Part shown: in pieces, positions 1 to 11,291 of the stretch
Layout: every line of letters begins with the position of its first letter
Numbering within the stretch: position 1 is the first letter of the stretch
Source of the DNA: an uncultured Planctomycetales bacterium
GTDB lineage: Bacteria > Planctomycetota > Planctomycetia > Isosphaerales > Isosphaeraceae
NCBI GenBank assembly: GCA_937907525.1
Contig: CALCIB010000357.1
Span: 1-31,273 of the forward strand
Direction: 5' to 3'
Length of the DNA stretch: 31,273 nt
Program-made: the position numbers and the translations under genes
Notes under the pieces: model-generated
The model's database searches: none
Told to the model about the DNA's origin: nothing
Seen by the model: only the letters and a program-made list of their open reading frames with translations

Positions 1-109
1 CGTCGTGACGACTTCTGAAAAAGTGTCGGGTCGTCAGCCCGGCGGGAGAGGGGATTCATGCGTGCGTTTTTAGATCCGTTAGTACAATGCGCGTCGATGG
101 CGCCGGGTT
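1..109. other. window edge, no gene seen
   Basis: No supportable coding region. The stretch CGGGAGAGGGGA near position 41-53 resembles one side of the hairpin found between leuC and leuD (30304-30330), so it may be a remnant of a similar intergenic repeat. A TACAAT hexamer at 83-88 has no good -35 partner and no gene downstream on the plus strand. Confidence 0.4.
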
Positions 110-1741
110 TCACAAGGCCGCGTCCTCTCCCTCCGACGGCGCGAACTCGAACACCCGCCACGTCTCCGTCAGCGTCCGGGGCGGGTCGCCGAGGGTGGCG
201 GGGACGGGGATTTCGCGGACGGATCGCAAGCGGTAGTCCGACCGCATCCGGGCCAGCCAGGCGGAAACCTCGGGATCGGCCGGACCCTCGTCGAACAAGA
301 CGCAGCGCAGGGGACGGTCGTCGGCGACCCGGTTGAGCCGGGGCCCGCCGCGACGCCGCGCGGGGGACCAGACGGCCTGGTTGCAAAGATACCACGCCCG
401 CCGCCCTTGCCACGTCCCCGGACGCTCCAGGCCGAAGTCCAGATGCGCGCAGGCGACCTCGGCGCCCGCGGCCAACCCAGGCCAGAACGCCCGGGCGAAC
501 TCGCGGGCCTCGCGATCGTGCGGCATCCGATACGGACGCCGCCAACTGTCGATCTGCGGGACCGCGGCGCAGGCGACCGCGCCGGCCAGCCCCGCGACGA
601 TCAACGACCGCCTGAGCCTGGGACGTCCGACGGCCTCCAAAATCGCGCCGATCCCCGCGCCGGCCAGAATGCAGATCGCCGGGGCCGCGTACTGCGCCAG
701 CCTCGCCTCGGGACCGAACGGATAGCGCCGGATCGCCGCGGCGAGCAGATTCAACCCCAACGGCGCCGCCAGCGCGACGACCATCGCCCCCCGACCGCGC
801 CGGACCATCGCGACCGCCCCCAGGACGCAGGCCGCGAACGTCGCCGCGCTGGCGCCGCGCGCGCCGCCGCCGGGATAGGCGAAGACGCTCCCCGTCGCGG
901 CGTTCAGGAGCCAGCCGGGGAGTTTCCAGGGCTCGACGAGCGGCGGGAAGCCGGACGACCAGTACCGCCGCAGGCCCTCCATCGCCCCGGCGGTTTGCGA
1001 CGCGCCCAACCCGACGTGGAGCGTCAGGACCAAGCCGGCGAGCATCAGCCCGCAACACGCAAGCGCCCCGCGCTCCTTCGCCCTCCCCGTCCGCCAGACC
1101 GGGCCCGCCAGGCCGATCAGAACGCCCCCCGCGACGAACGCCGACGGATTGGAGAAGGCCAGGCACGGCGGCAAAAGCGCCAGTAGCAACCAGAGCCGTC
1201 GCGCGCCGTCGCGACGCCCGAGCCAGCCCAGGGCTGGCGTCAGAAGGAGCAGGGCCGCCAGGGCGTCGCCGGCGTAGGGCTTCACCTCCGCCGCGTGCCG
1301 GATCGGATGGACCGAGACCGCGAAGACCGCCACCGCCGCCGCCCATGCCGATCCCGAAACCGCCCGCCGCGCCGTCGCCGCGAACAGGACCGTCGCCGCC
1401 AACCCGCACAGCAGGGGGAACAACCGCAACGACCACTCCGAGAACCCCAACGCCAGCACCGCCGCCCGCTCCACCCACAGGAACGCCAGTGGCGCCACCT
1501 GGCCGTTGTCCAGCGGGCCCGCCAGATCCAGGAACCCGCGACTTATGAAATTCGAGGCCAGGAAACATTCGTCGGACCAGAAGGGTAATCCCTGCGCGTA
1601 TCGTAAAAGCCGCGCGAGCAACCCCAGCGCCGTCATCGCCGCGACGACCCGGCCGACGCCGACCGCCCAGACGCCCTCGGCGACGACGAGCCGACGCATC
1701 CGTCGAGGCGCGGCGGAATGCCGGGTCGTTTCCGGTCGCAT
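110..1741 (-). CDS. polytopic membrane protein, glycosyltransferase family 39-like
   Basis: A 543-residue integral membrane protein with about 10-12 hydrophobic segments spread over residues 25-390, followed by a soluble C-terminal part. The first luminal loop holds an acidic motif, FWSDEC, near residue 53. Acidic Asp-Glu residues in that loop are typical of GT-C glycosyltransferases of the PMT/ArnT (family 39) group, which move sugars from polyprenyl-phosphate donors onto lipids or proteins at the outer membrane face. The ATG is preceded by GGAGAAG at suitable spacing; a second Met lies at residue 15. It is divergent from the redoxin/monooxygenase gene. The acceptor and sugar cannot be told from the sequence. 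The fold class is moderately sure; the specific function is unknown. Confidence 0.7.
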   Translation of the reverse strand: MRPETTRHSAAPRRMRRLVVAEGVWAVGVGRVVAAMTALGLLARLLRYAQGLPFWSDECFLASNFISRGFLDLAGPLDNGQVAPLAFLWVERAAVLALGFSEWSLRLFPLLCGLAATVLFAATARRAVSGSAWAAAVAVFAVSVHPIRHAAEVKPYAGDALAALLLLTPALGWLGRRDGARRLWLLLALLPPCLAFSNPSAFVAGGVLIGLAGPVWRTGRAKERGALACCGLMLAGLVLTLHVGLGASQTAGAMEGLRRYWSSGFPPLVEPWKLPGWLLNAATGSVFAYPGGGARGASAATFAACVLGAVAMVRRGRGAMVVALAAPLGLNLLAAAIRRYPFGPEARLAQYAAPAICILAGAGIGAILEAVGRPRLRRSLIVAGLAGAVACAAVPQIDSWRRPYRMPHDREAREFARAFWPGLAAGAEVACAHLDFGLERPGTWQGRRAWYLCNQAVWSPARRRGGPRLNRVADDRPLRCVLFDEGPADPEVSAWLARMRSDYRLRSVREIPVPATLGDPPRTLTETWRVFEFAPSEGEDAAL

Positions 1742-1803
1742 GGCTTCTCCGGTTCGTCGGTCCTGGATCCGGGCCGGCGGCGCCGGGCGGTTCGCATCGC
1801 GGG

Positions 1804-1809
1804 TATAGT
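1804..1809 (+). promoter_or_regulatory. possible -10 box upstream of the redoxin/monooxygenase gene
   Basis: TATAGT matches the sigma-70 -10 consensus in five of six positions and lies about 90 bases before the downstream ATG. No convincing -35 box is visible, so this is weak. Confidence 0.25.
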
Positions 1810-1899
1810 GGAATTTCGGTATCGTACAAGGTCGTTTCCAGCAGTCCCGAGGCGTCGCCTCGGCCGGGGATCCGTCGTAAGATCATCAGGAGGACGCTG

Positions 1900-3858
1900 A
1901 TGCCTCGCTCGGCACGGATTTGGACCGCGGCGCTTTTGGCGATCGCCGCCTCGCTCGCGGCGTCTCGGGCCCTGGCCCTCGACGCCGAGGAGGACGAGCC
2001 GGCCGTCGACCGACTCGTCGGCGCCCGCGCGACGGACTTCACGCTCAAGGACGTCACGACCAGGGACGACGTCCGGCTTTACGGCTTCGGCGGCAAGGCC
2101 GGGGCGGTCCTGATCTTCGTCGGCACCCAGTGCCCCGTCGGCGACCTGTACTACCCCAGGCTCGTCGAACTCAACCGCGAGTACGGCCCCAAGGGGTTCG
2201 TCTTCCTGGCGATCGACGCCAACGTCGGCGACGCCGAGGACGAGATCGCCGCCAAGGTCAAGGAGTTCGGCATCGACTTCCCGGTCCTCAAGGATCCCGG
2301 CAATCGCGTCGCCGACGCCCTCCAGGCCGCGCGCACCCCCGAGGTCGTGGTCCTCGACGCGCGGGCCAAGGTCCGCTACCGAGGCGCGATCGACGACCAG
2401 TACGTCGTCGGCAAGCGCAAACCCGGCCCCACCCGCGAGTACCTCCGCGACGCGCTCGAAGCCCTCCTCGCCCGCCGCCCGGTCGAGACCGCCGCCACCG
2501 AGGTCGTCGGCTGCCTGATCGAGCGGGCCGAGCCGAAACCGGCGGTCGCCAAGACCGACGTCGACCGCGTGCGCGTCCCCTCCGACGAACTCCGCGCCCT
2601 TCGCGACGCCGACGGTCCCGCGCCCGAGGACGTCGGCCCGGTGACCTTCGCGTCGGCCGCCGCGGCGATCGTCCAGGAGAAGTGCCAATCGTGCCACCGC
2701 CCCGGACAGGTCGCCCCGTTCCCCCTGACCAACTACGACGAGATCCGCAAGCACTCGGCCATGATCCGCGAGGTCGTCGACGAGCGCCGGATGCCCCCCT
2801 GGCACGCCGACCCCCGCTTCGGCGCCTTCTCCAACGACCGCAGCCTCTCCGCCGACCAGCGCGCCAAGCTCCTGGCCTGGATCGACCAGGGGACGCCGCT
2901 GGGCGACCCCAGGGCCCTCCCCCCGGAGAAGACCTTCACCGACGGCTGGTCGATCGGCGAGCCCGACGTCGTCTTCGAGATCCCCGAGACCCAGGAGGTC
3001 CCCGCGCAAGGGGTGATGGACTACGTCCGGCTTCGCGTGCCGACCCACTTCAAGGAAGACGTCTGGGTCCGCGCCGCGGAGGCCGTCCCCAGCCATCGCG
3101 CGGTCGTCCACCATATCATCGTCTACGTCGACGACCACTCCGGCAAGCGTGGCGGGGGCCTGGGCGGCGCGCACCTGTGCGGTTACGCCCCCGGCGACAT
3201 GCCCAGCGTCTATGACGAGGGGACCGCCAAGAAGATCCCCGCGGGGTCCGACTTCATCTTCGAGCTGCACTATACGCCCAACGGCAAGGCGACCCAGGAT
3301 CGCTCCAAGGTCGGCCTCGTCTTCGCCAAGGGCCCGGTGACCCGTCAGGCGTACACATTGCCGATCGTCGAGGCCGGCTTCGTCATCCCTCCCGGCGAGT
3401 CGAACGTCCCGGTCACGGCCAAAATGACCCTCCCCAAGGAGGTCCGGCTGCTCAGCTTCATGCCCCACATGCACGTCCGGGGCAAGGACTTCAAGTACGT
3501 CATCACCAAACCCGGCGGCGAGCCCGAGACCCTGCTTTCGGTGCCGGCCTACGATTTCGGCTGGCAAAGCTACTACACGCTCAAGGAGCCGACGACCCTC
3601 CCCGCGGGGACCGTCATCGACTGCACGGCCCACTACGACAACTCCCCCGCCAACCCCTACAACCCCGACCCGACCAAGGCCGTCCGCTGGGGCGAGCAAA
3701 CCTTCGAGGAGATGATGATCGGCTACATCGACGTCGACCTCCCCGTCGGCGACGCCTTCACCCGCGCCGACCTTCGGCAGTCCCGACGCCCCGCGGCCAG
3801 CGTCGGCGCCGTCGTCGAGGCCCTGGTCCGCCGCGGCGCGAGGCCGAACGCGAAGTGA
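1900..3858 (+). CDS. secreted redoxin / CxxCH / copper type II monooxygenase-like fusion
   Basis: A 652-residue exported protein with three parts. Residues 1-27 look like a signal peptide. Residues 38-190 form a thioredoxin/peroxiredoxin-like fold with a single Cys (GTQCPVG, C78) in place of a CxxC pair. A haem-c type motif CQSCH follows at 262-266. The rest resembles ascorbate-dependent copper monooxygenases (PHM/DBH family): HH at 404-405, H457 in a HYTPNG segment, HMH at 523-525 and Met 605/606 in EEMMIGY, matching in order the two copper-binding sites of PHM. AGGAGG at 1889 fixes the ATG. This domain arrangement is familiar from planctomycete and acidobacterial genomes. The substrate is unknown, and haem attachment at the CxxCH is inferred only from the motif. 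Confidence 0.8.
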   Translation: MPRSARIWTAALLAIAASLAASRALALDAEEDEPAVDRLVGARATDFTLKDVTTRDDVRLYGFGGKAGAVLIFVGTQCPVGDLYYPRLVELNREYGPKGFVFLAIDANVGDAEDEIAAKVKEFGIDFPVLKDPGNRVADALQAARTPEVVVLDARAKVRYRGAIDDQYVVGKRKPGPTREYLRDALEALLARRPVETAATEVVGCLIERAEPKPAVAKTDVDRVRVPSDELRALRDADGPAPEDVGPVTFASAAAAIVQEKCQSCHRPGQVAPFPLTNYDEIRKHSAMIREVVDERRMPPWHADPRFGAFSNDRSLSADQRAKLLAWIDQGTPLGDPRALPPEKTFTDGWSIGEPDVVFEIPETQEVPAQGVMDYVRLRVPTHFKEDVWVRAAEAVPSHRAVVHHIIVYVDDHSGKRGGGLGGAHLCGYAPGDMPSVYDEGTAKKIPAGSDFIFELHYTPNGKATQDRSKVGLVFAKGPVTRQAYTLPIVEAGFVIPPGESNVPVTAKMTLPKEVRLLSFMPHMHVRGKDFKYVITKPGGEPETLLSVPAYDFGWQSYYTLKEPTTLPAGTVIDCTAHYDNSPANPYNPDPTKAVRWGEQTFEEMMIGYIDVDLPVGDAFTRADLRQSRRPAASVGAVVEALVRRGARPNAK

Positions 3859-3872
3859 CGTCGATCGCGACC

Positions 3873-3894
3873 CCGGGCGGTCGATCCCGCCCGG
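3873..3894. terminator. bidirectional terminator-like hairpin
   Basis: A perfect 8-bp GC-rich stem (CCGGGCGG / CCGCCCGG) with a TCGATC loop fills the 39-base gap between two convergent genes. There is no U-tract, so Rho-independent action is uncertain. Confidence 0.5.
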
Positions 3895-3897
3895 CGG

Positions 3898-4314
3898 TCA
3901 GCCGACGTGATGGAAGATGGCGAAGAGGACCAGGGCCGTCGCGGCGACGACGAACCAGGCCTTGATCTGGGTCCGCAGCAAGGGCGGCGTCAAGGGAGGG
4001 GCGGCCCCGGCGCGGAGACGCCGGACGACCGGGGCGCAGGCGTGGCGACGCGCCCGCAAGGCGAAGTCGCCGCGGCCGCAGTCGAGGCAGTGGAACTGGA
4101 TCAAAAGCGCGCAGACCGTCGCCGCGAACAGGGTGGCCAGGAACAGGTACAGGTTCCTCGCCTCAAGCGAGTACCGGAACAACGCCCAAACGCCCAGAAG
4201 CGCGACCACCGCCAGAAGCGGATTGGCGATCAACCGTTGCTGCTCCGCCAGCGCCTCGGGCGCGACCGAGATCCGGTACGTCGCCGTGTCCATGTCGGGA
4301 TCGAAACTCGCCAT
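3898..4314 (-). CDS. small membrane protein of unknown function
   Basis: A 138-residue protein with hydrophobic helices at about residues 30-47, 53-72 and 116-135. Between the second and third is a Cys/His cluster (HCLDCG, then HAC about 14 residues later) that could bind a metal. The ATG is preceded by GGAGGG with 5-base spacing, a good ribosome site. It is convergent with the redoxin/monooxygenase gene and divergent from metH, whose promoter lies just upstream of this gene. No family was recognised. Confidence 0.65.
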   Translation of the reverse strand: MASFDPDMDTATYRISVAPEALAEQQRLIANPLLAVVALLGVWALFRYSLEARNLYLFLATLFAATVCALLIQFHCLDCGRGDFALRARRHACAPVVRRLRAGAAPPLTPPLLRTQIKAWFVVAATALVLFAIFHHVG

Positions 4315-4339
4315 CGCACCCTCCGCTCCTCAAGCCTCC

Positions 4340-4369
4340 TTGACTTATTCGCGACCGAGCCGCGATAAT
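4340..4369 (+). promoter_or_regulatory. metH promoter
   Basis: TTGACT (4340-4345) and GATAAT (4364-4369) are separated by 18 bases. Transcription would begin near 4376, giving a leader of about 115 bases before the GTG of metH. I did not recognise a cobalamin or SAM riboswitch in that leader. Confidence 0.6.
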
Positions 4370-4490
4370 TCCCGTTCATCCTAACGGAGTCGAATGTCCA
4401 ACCCCTCCCTGGGCCCGCCCCTTCCGGGATTCCGCCGCGCCCCGCGACGTCCCGCCGCGGCGGCCCGCTTCCGATCGGATCGCAATCATC

Positions 4491-8201
<3,711 letters not shown>

Positions 8202-8240
8202 GCCGGAAATCCGGCCGCCGCGACGGAATTCGTGGAATCC

Positions 8241-8258
8241 CGGCCGCCCGGGCGGCCG
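8241..8258. other. 18-bp perfect palindrome after metH
   Basis: CGGCCGCCCGGGCGGCCG reads the same on both strands, 40 bases past the metH stop and just before a TACAAT box. It could be a terminator stem without a loop or a protein-binding site; the sequence does not decide. Confidence 0.4.
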
Positions 8259-8264
8259 ATCGCC

Positions 8265-8270
8265 TACAAT
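8265..8270 (+). promoter_or_regulatory. possible -10 box (TACAAT) for the secreted protein gene
   Basis: TACAAT 74 bases before the ATG at 8345. The same hexamer occurs in the better-supported promoters at 20601-20628 and 27077-27104. No clear -35 is seen here. Confidence 0.4.
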
Positions 8271-8344
8271 TCATCAAGCGGCCCCGGCGCGCGAGTCGCG
8301 CGGCGACTCCCCCGGGCCGCCGTTCTCGCGAAGGCTTGACACCC

Positions 8345-8875
8345 ATGAGATTCTCGCGTCTTCACCTGGCGGCGACGTCCGCCGCGACCCTGCTCGCGGT
8401 GGCGGCGCTGTCGCGCCCGGCCGTCTCGCAGGACGGAGCCGCGCCCGTCCCGCGAACGACCGAAAACGGTCTTTTGCAACTGGCCGACGCCTCCACCGAG
8501 TCGGGAATGCCCTACCCGGCCCACGTCCGACCCCAGGCGGTCCATCCCCAACAGCGACGCAGCATCGTCCAGCACTACCCGTATCCGTACCCCGCCTACT
8601 ACCACGGCGAATCCGCCGCCGGCTTCCGCGATCCCGAAAGCCGCGGCCGCTTCGAGGAGTACTACACCCCCGAAGACCTGAAGACCCAGGGGCGCGACCC
8701 GACCCAGGTCGCCACCTTCGACCGCTCCAACGGCGCCCCCGACCGCGCCGAGCAGATCGCCGCCTACAACGCCGGCACCCAGCGTTACAACGCCATCCAG
8801 CGGCACATCGACAGCTACGCCCGCCCCTACTGGGGCTACGGCTTCGGCGTCGGCGGCTTCGGCGGCTTCTGGTGA
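8345..8875 (+). CDS. small secreted protein of unknown function
   Basis: A 176-residue protein with an N-terminal signal peptide (RLHLAATSAATLLAVAALSRPAVSQ region, cleavage near residue 29). The mature part has a Tyr/Pro-rich stretch (YPYPYPAYYHG) near residue 80, a central charged region and a Gly/Phe/Tyr-rich tail ending in GFGGFW. No catalytic motif or known family was recognised. The ATG at 8345 is chosen because it immediately precedes the signal peptide; the open frame extends upstream only as a shadow of metH. A strong hairpin overlaps the stop codon. Probably a cell-envelope protein. Confidence 0.7.
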   Translation: MRFSRLHLAATSAATLLAVAALSRPAVSQDGAAPVPRTTENGLLQLADASTESGMPYPAHVRPQAVHPQQRRSIVQHYPYPYPAYYHGESAAGFRDPESRGRFEEYYTPEDLKTQGRDPTQVATFDRSNGAPDRAEQIAAYNAGTQRYNAIQRHIDSYARPYWGYGFGVGGFGGFW

Positions 8876-8889
8876 GAAGCCGCCGAAGC
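8856..8889. terminator. hairpin with the stop codon in its loop
   Basis: A perfect 14-bp stem (GCTTCGGCGGCTTC / GAAGCCGCCGAAGC) with a 6-base loop TGGTGA that contains the TGA stop of the secreted protein gene. It lies between two convergent genes and may stop transcription from both sides. No U-tract follows. Confidence 0.5.
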
Positions 8890-8903
8890 GACCCGCGCGC
8901 CGA

Positions 8904-9677
8904 TCAAAAATCGTCCTCGCCGCCGCTCCGGCGCTTCGCCGGCGCGGGCTTCCCGCCGGCCTCGGGGGCGGCGGCCGACGCGGCGGCGAGCTTCTTGAGA
9001 TATTTCTCGGGCGACTCCATGAACTCGTCGCGACACCCCGAGCAGCAGATCGGGTACGTCCTCCCCCGGTAGGTCAGGGACCCCGACGCCGATCCCCCGG
9101 TCACGACGCACCGGGGCCGCTCGGTCTTGCTCGACCCCGCGGCGAACGTCTCCCCCTCCTTGGTCAAGCCCGTCTCCAGCACCTTGTGAAACGACCCCGC
9201 GCGCGACGCCCGGCGCTCGGCGTACATGGTGTACCGGACGTAATTCGCGTTGGGCCTGATCGTGATCCGCTCCGCCGGCTCGCCATCCGGAACGCCCTTG
9301 CGATCGAGCGTCAGCAGCTTGCCGGCCTTGTCCAGCGTCCCCTCGTAGACGACCGGCCCCTCCCCCTCGGCGGGTTCGGCGGTCAAAACGTAGACCTCGC
9401 GGGCCTCGTCGTGGGCGAGCTTGCCGGATTTCAGCGTCTTCGACGCCTCCATCGTCACCGACATCCCCACCGGCTCGCCATGGTCGAAGATCCAGGCCCA
9501 GGCGTGGGTCTCGGTCCAGCCCCGAAGCCTCTGGACCGGATCGTCCAGCGGCACCCCCCGCCCCCTCCAACTCCCCGTCAGATACTCCAGCGGGGCGAAC
9601 GGCGCGGGGATCTCGTGGTCGGCGGCCCACGCCGGGGCCGCGAGGCTCGCCAGAACGAGCGCGAGGAAGGTTCGCAT
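8904..9677 (-). CDS. secreted protein with C-terminal YHS-like domain
   Basis: A 257-residue protein starting MRTFLALVLA, with a clear signal peptide ending AWA (residues 1-18). Residues 25-185 form a beta-rich region beginning LEYLTGSWRGRG, reminiscent of DUF1579/lipocalin-like proteins. Residues 195-235 resemble a YHS/TRASH metal-binding domain: a Cys in PRCVVTGG, then YPICCSGCRDEF and SPEKYLKK. The last 25 residues are Ala/Lys-rich. The ATG at 9677 is preferred over longer starts because it directly precedes the signal peptide and has GGGAG upstream. YHS domains often bind metals or serve metal-related enzymes; the role here is unknown. Confidence 0.7.
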   Translation of the reverse strand: MRTFLALVLASLAAPAWAADHEIPAPFAPLEYLTGSWRGRGVPLDDPVQRLRGWTETHAWAWIFDHGEPVGMSVTMEASKTLKSGKLAHDEAREVYVLTAEPAEGEGPVVYEGTLDKAGKLLTLDRKGVPDGEPAERITIRPNANYVRYTMYAERRASRAGSFHKVLETGLTKEGETFAAGSSKTERPRCVVTGGSASGSLTYRGRTYPICCSGCRDEFMESPEKYLKKLAAASAAAPEAGGKPAPAKRRSGGEDDF

Positions 9678-9767
9678 CGGCGGTCTTGCTCCCAAGGGTG
9701 AAAGGTCCACCATCAAGTTTAGGCTATACTCACGATCCATCGAGATCATCAGAAGCAAACATGTCCC
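9678..9767. other. short intergenic leader of the YHS-domain gene
   Basis: Somewhat AT-richer stretch holding the upstream region of the minus-strand gene. A TATAGC hexamer on the minus strand (9728-9723) is the only weak -10 candidate. Confidence 0.3.
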
Positions 9768-10100
9768 CCCTTCTCCCCTTGTGGGAGAAGGTGCCCCGAG
9801 GAACGCTGCCGAAACAACTTGTCGAATCCATGCGACGAAGATAGGGAACCACGGAGTCACCGAGGACACGGAGAGAGAGAACGAGGAGCGATCCGGCCGT
9901 CTTTAATCATTGAATTTATAAATTCATTTATTTTCAATTCTCAATTTCCTCTCCGTGCCCTCCGTGACTCTGTGGTTCCATTCCGGGAAGTTGTTTCGGC
10001 AGCGTTCCAAGGGGCGGATGAGGGGGGCGCGACCGGAAGCCGACGGGGCTCCCACCCCTCATCCGGCCTTCGGCCACCTTCTCCCACAAGGGGAGAAGGG
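9768..10100. repeat. composite nested inverted-repeat element
   Basis: Three nested pairs of inverted arms occupy the gap between two minus-strand genes. Outer arms: 9768-9793 and 10075-10100, each also self-complementary (CTTCTCCCC TTGTGGGAGAAG). Middle arms: a perfect 21-bp pair at 9800-9820 and 9988-10008. Inner arms: 9845-9873 and 9951-9979, the 'ACCACGGAGTCACCGAGGAC' type. The centre (9901-9950) is strikingly AT-rich for this genome. The right side also contains a GGATGAGGGG / CCCCTCATCC hairpin. No ORF of note lies inside. It looks like layered repeat insertions or one large folding element. Confidence 0.8.
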
Positions 10101-10148
10101 ATGCTTGTCATTAGATCGCTTTGATTATGATCGACGGAACTCGCCCGA

Positions 10149-11291
10149 TCAATCAGTCGAGACCCTGATCCGATCACGGCCTTTCCAGAGGCTCGGCCGA
10201 TTCAGAAGAACGCCGACGAAGGCGTGCCATTGAAGCGCCACCAGCACGGCCACGCCGATCGGATGCAGCAAGGCCCCGAGCCACGATTGCCGGAACCGCC
10301 ACGCCGCGGCGAACCGAGGCGCCCATGCGGCGAGCACCGCCGCGGCGACCATCGCCAGTTCGTCCGTCGTCCACGGCCGCGGCGGGCCCAGGACCGCCGC
10401 GACCGCCAAGAAGAACGGCGCGACCTGGCCGCAAAGCAGGATCGCCGACATTCCCACGATCAACCCCGGCGCGGCCAACGCCTCGTCGGCGTTCTTGGAC
10501 AGGCCCGACCAGACCTCGCCGGCCGAGCGATACAGTCGACACCGGGCGACGTCGGTGGGGTCGAACAGATCGACCCGCGACCCGGCCGCGCGAAACGCCC
10601 GCGCCAGCTTGACGCCGTCGTGTCGCGACGTCCGAATCGCCGCGTGGCCGCCGACGCGGAAGTACGCCTCGCGACGCGCGACGATCAACTGCCCGCAGCC
10701 GGCCGAAAGCGCCGCCATCCGAGTCCGTCGCATGGCGGGGATCGGCATGAACCCCAGCATGACGAAATGAATCAGCGGAATCAGCAACCGTTCCAGAAAC
10801 CCGACCGTCACCTGCCGAGGAAAGCCGCTGGCCAGGTCGGCCCCGGACTCGGCCATGAACCGGGCCAGCCGCGGCAAGGCGTCCGGCTCCAAGCGGACGT
10901 CGGCGTCCATGAAGACGAACGGGTCGAAGCGGGCCTCGTGGGCCAGCCGCCAGCAGGCGTAAGCCTTGCCGTTCCAGCCCGGCGGCGGACCCGACTCCCG
11001 GATCAAGCGGACCCGGTCGTCCCCCGCGGCGATCGATTCGACGATCTCGGCCGTGCGGTCCTCGGAACCGTCGTCGGCCACGATCACCTCCATCGGGCCG
11101 CGATACGCCAGGACGGACGCGACCGCCTCGGCGATCAGCGGCTCCTCGTTCCGCGCCGGGATCATGACCGAGATCGGCGGCGCGGGAGCGTCGCCGACCG
11201 GCGGGGGCGGCCGGTAGGCCAGGAGGTTCACGACGGTCAGGACCGCCGGAACGAGCGCCAGGACCAGGCAAACGATCAGGAACGTCGTCAT
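10149..11291 (-). CDS. family 2 glycosyltransferase, CrtQ-like
   Basis: A 380-residue membrane-attached glycosyltransferase. Residues 1-26 form a transmembrane helix. The GT-A catalytic domain shows SVMIPARNEE (41-50), VADDGSEDRT (71-80), GWNGKAYACW (105-114) and the metal-binding MDAD (128-131). Three or so hydrophobic helices follow at about 285-355. Length and layout match the glycosyltransferases of carotenoid modification such as staphylococcal CrtQ (about 375 residues). Its ATG overlaps the TGA of the acyltransferase gene (ATGA), showing translational coupling and the last place in a four-gene operon. Addition of a sugar to an oxidised carotenoid is an inference from context. Confidence 0.85.
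   Translation of the reverse strand: MTTFLIVCLVLALVPAVLTVVNLLAYRPPPPVGDAPAPPISVMIPARNEEPLIAEAVASVLAYRGPMEVIVADDGSEDRTAEIVESIAAGDDRVRLIRESGPPPGWNGKAYACWRLAHEARFDPFVFMDADVRLEPDALPRLARFMAESGADLASGFPRQVTVGFLERLLIPLIHFVMLGFMPIPAMRRTRMAALSAGCGQLIVARREAYFRVGGHAAIRTSRHDGVKLARAFRAAGSRVDLFDPTDVARCRLYRSAGEVWSGLSKNADEALAAPGLIVGMSAILLCGQVAPFFLAVAAVLGPPRPWTTDELAMVAAAVLAAWAPRFAAAWRFRQSWLGALLHPIGVAVLVALQWHAFVGVLLNRPSLWKGRDRIRVSTD

Noticed and set aside
83..88. TACAAT as a promoter near the left edge
   Set aside because: No -35 partner and no plus-strand gene downstream.
1633..3699. 688-residue open frame on the minus strand
   Set aside because: It mirrors the redoxin/monooxygenase gene, is rich in Val/Asp/Gly/Leu from GC codon bias, and has no domain.
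4376..4490. Cobalamin or SAM riboswitch before metH
   Set aside because: The leader is only about 115 bases and no B12-box or SAM-aptamer core was recognised.
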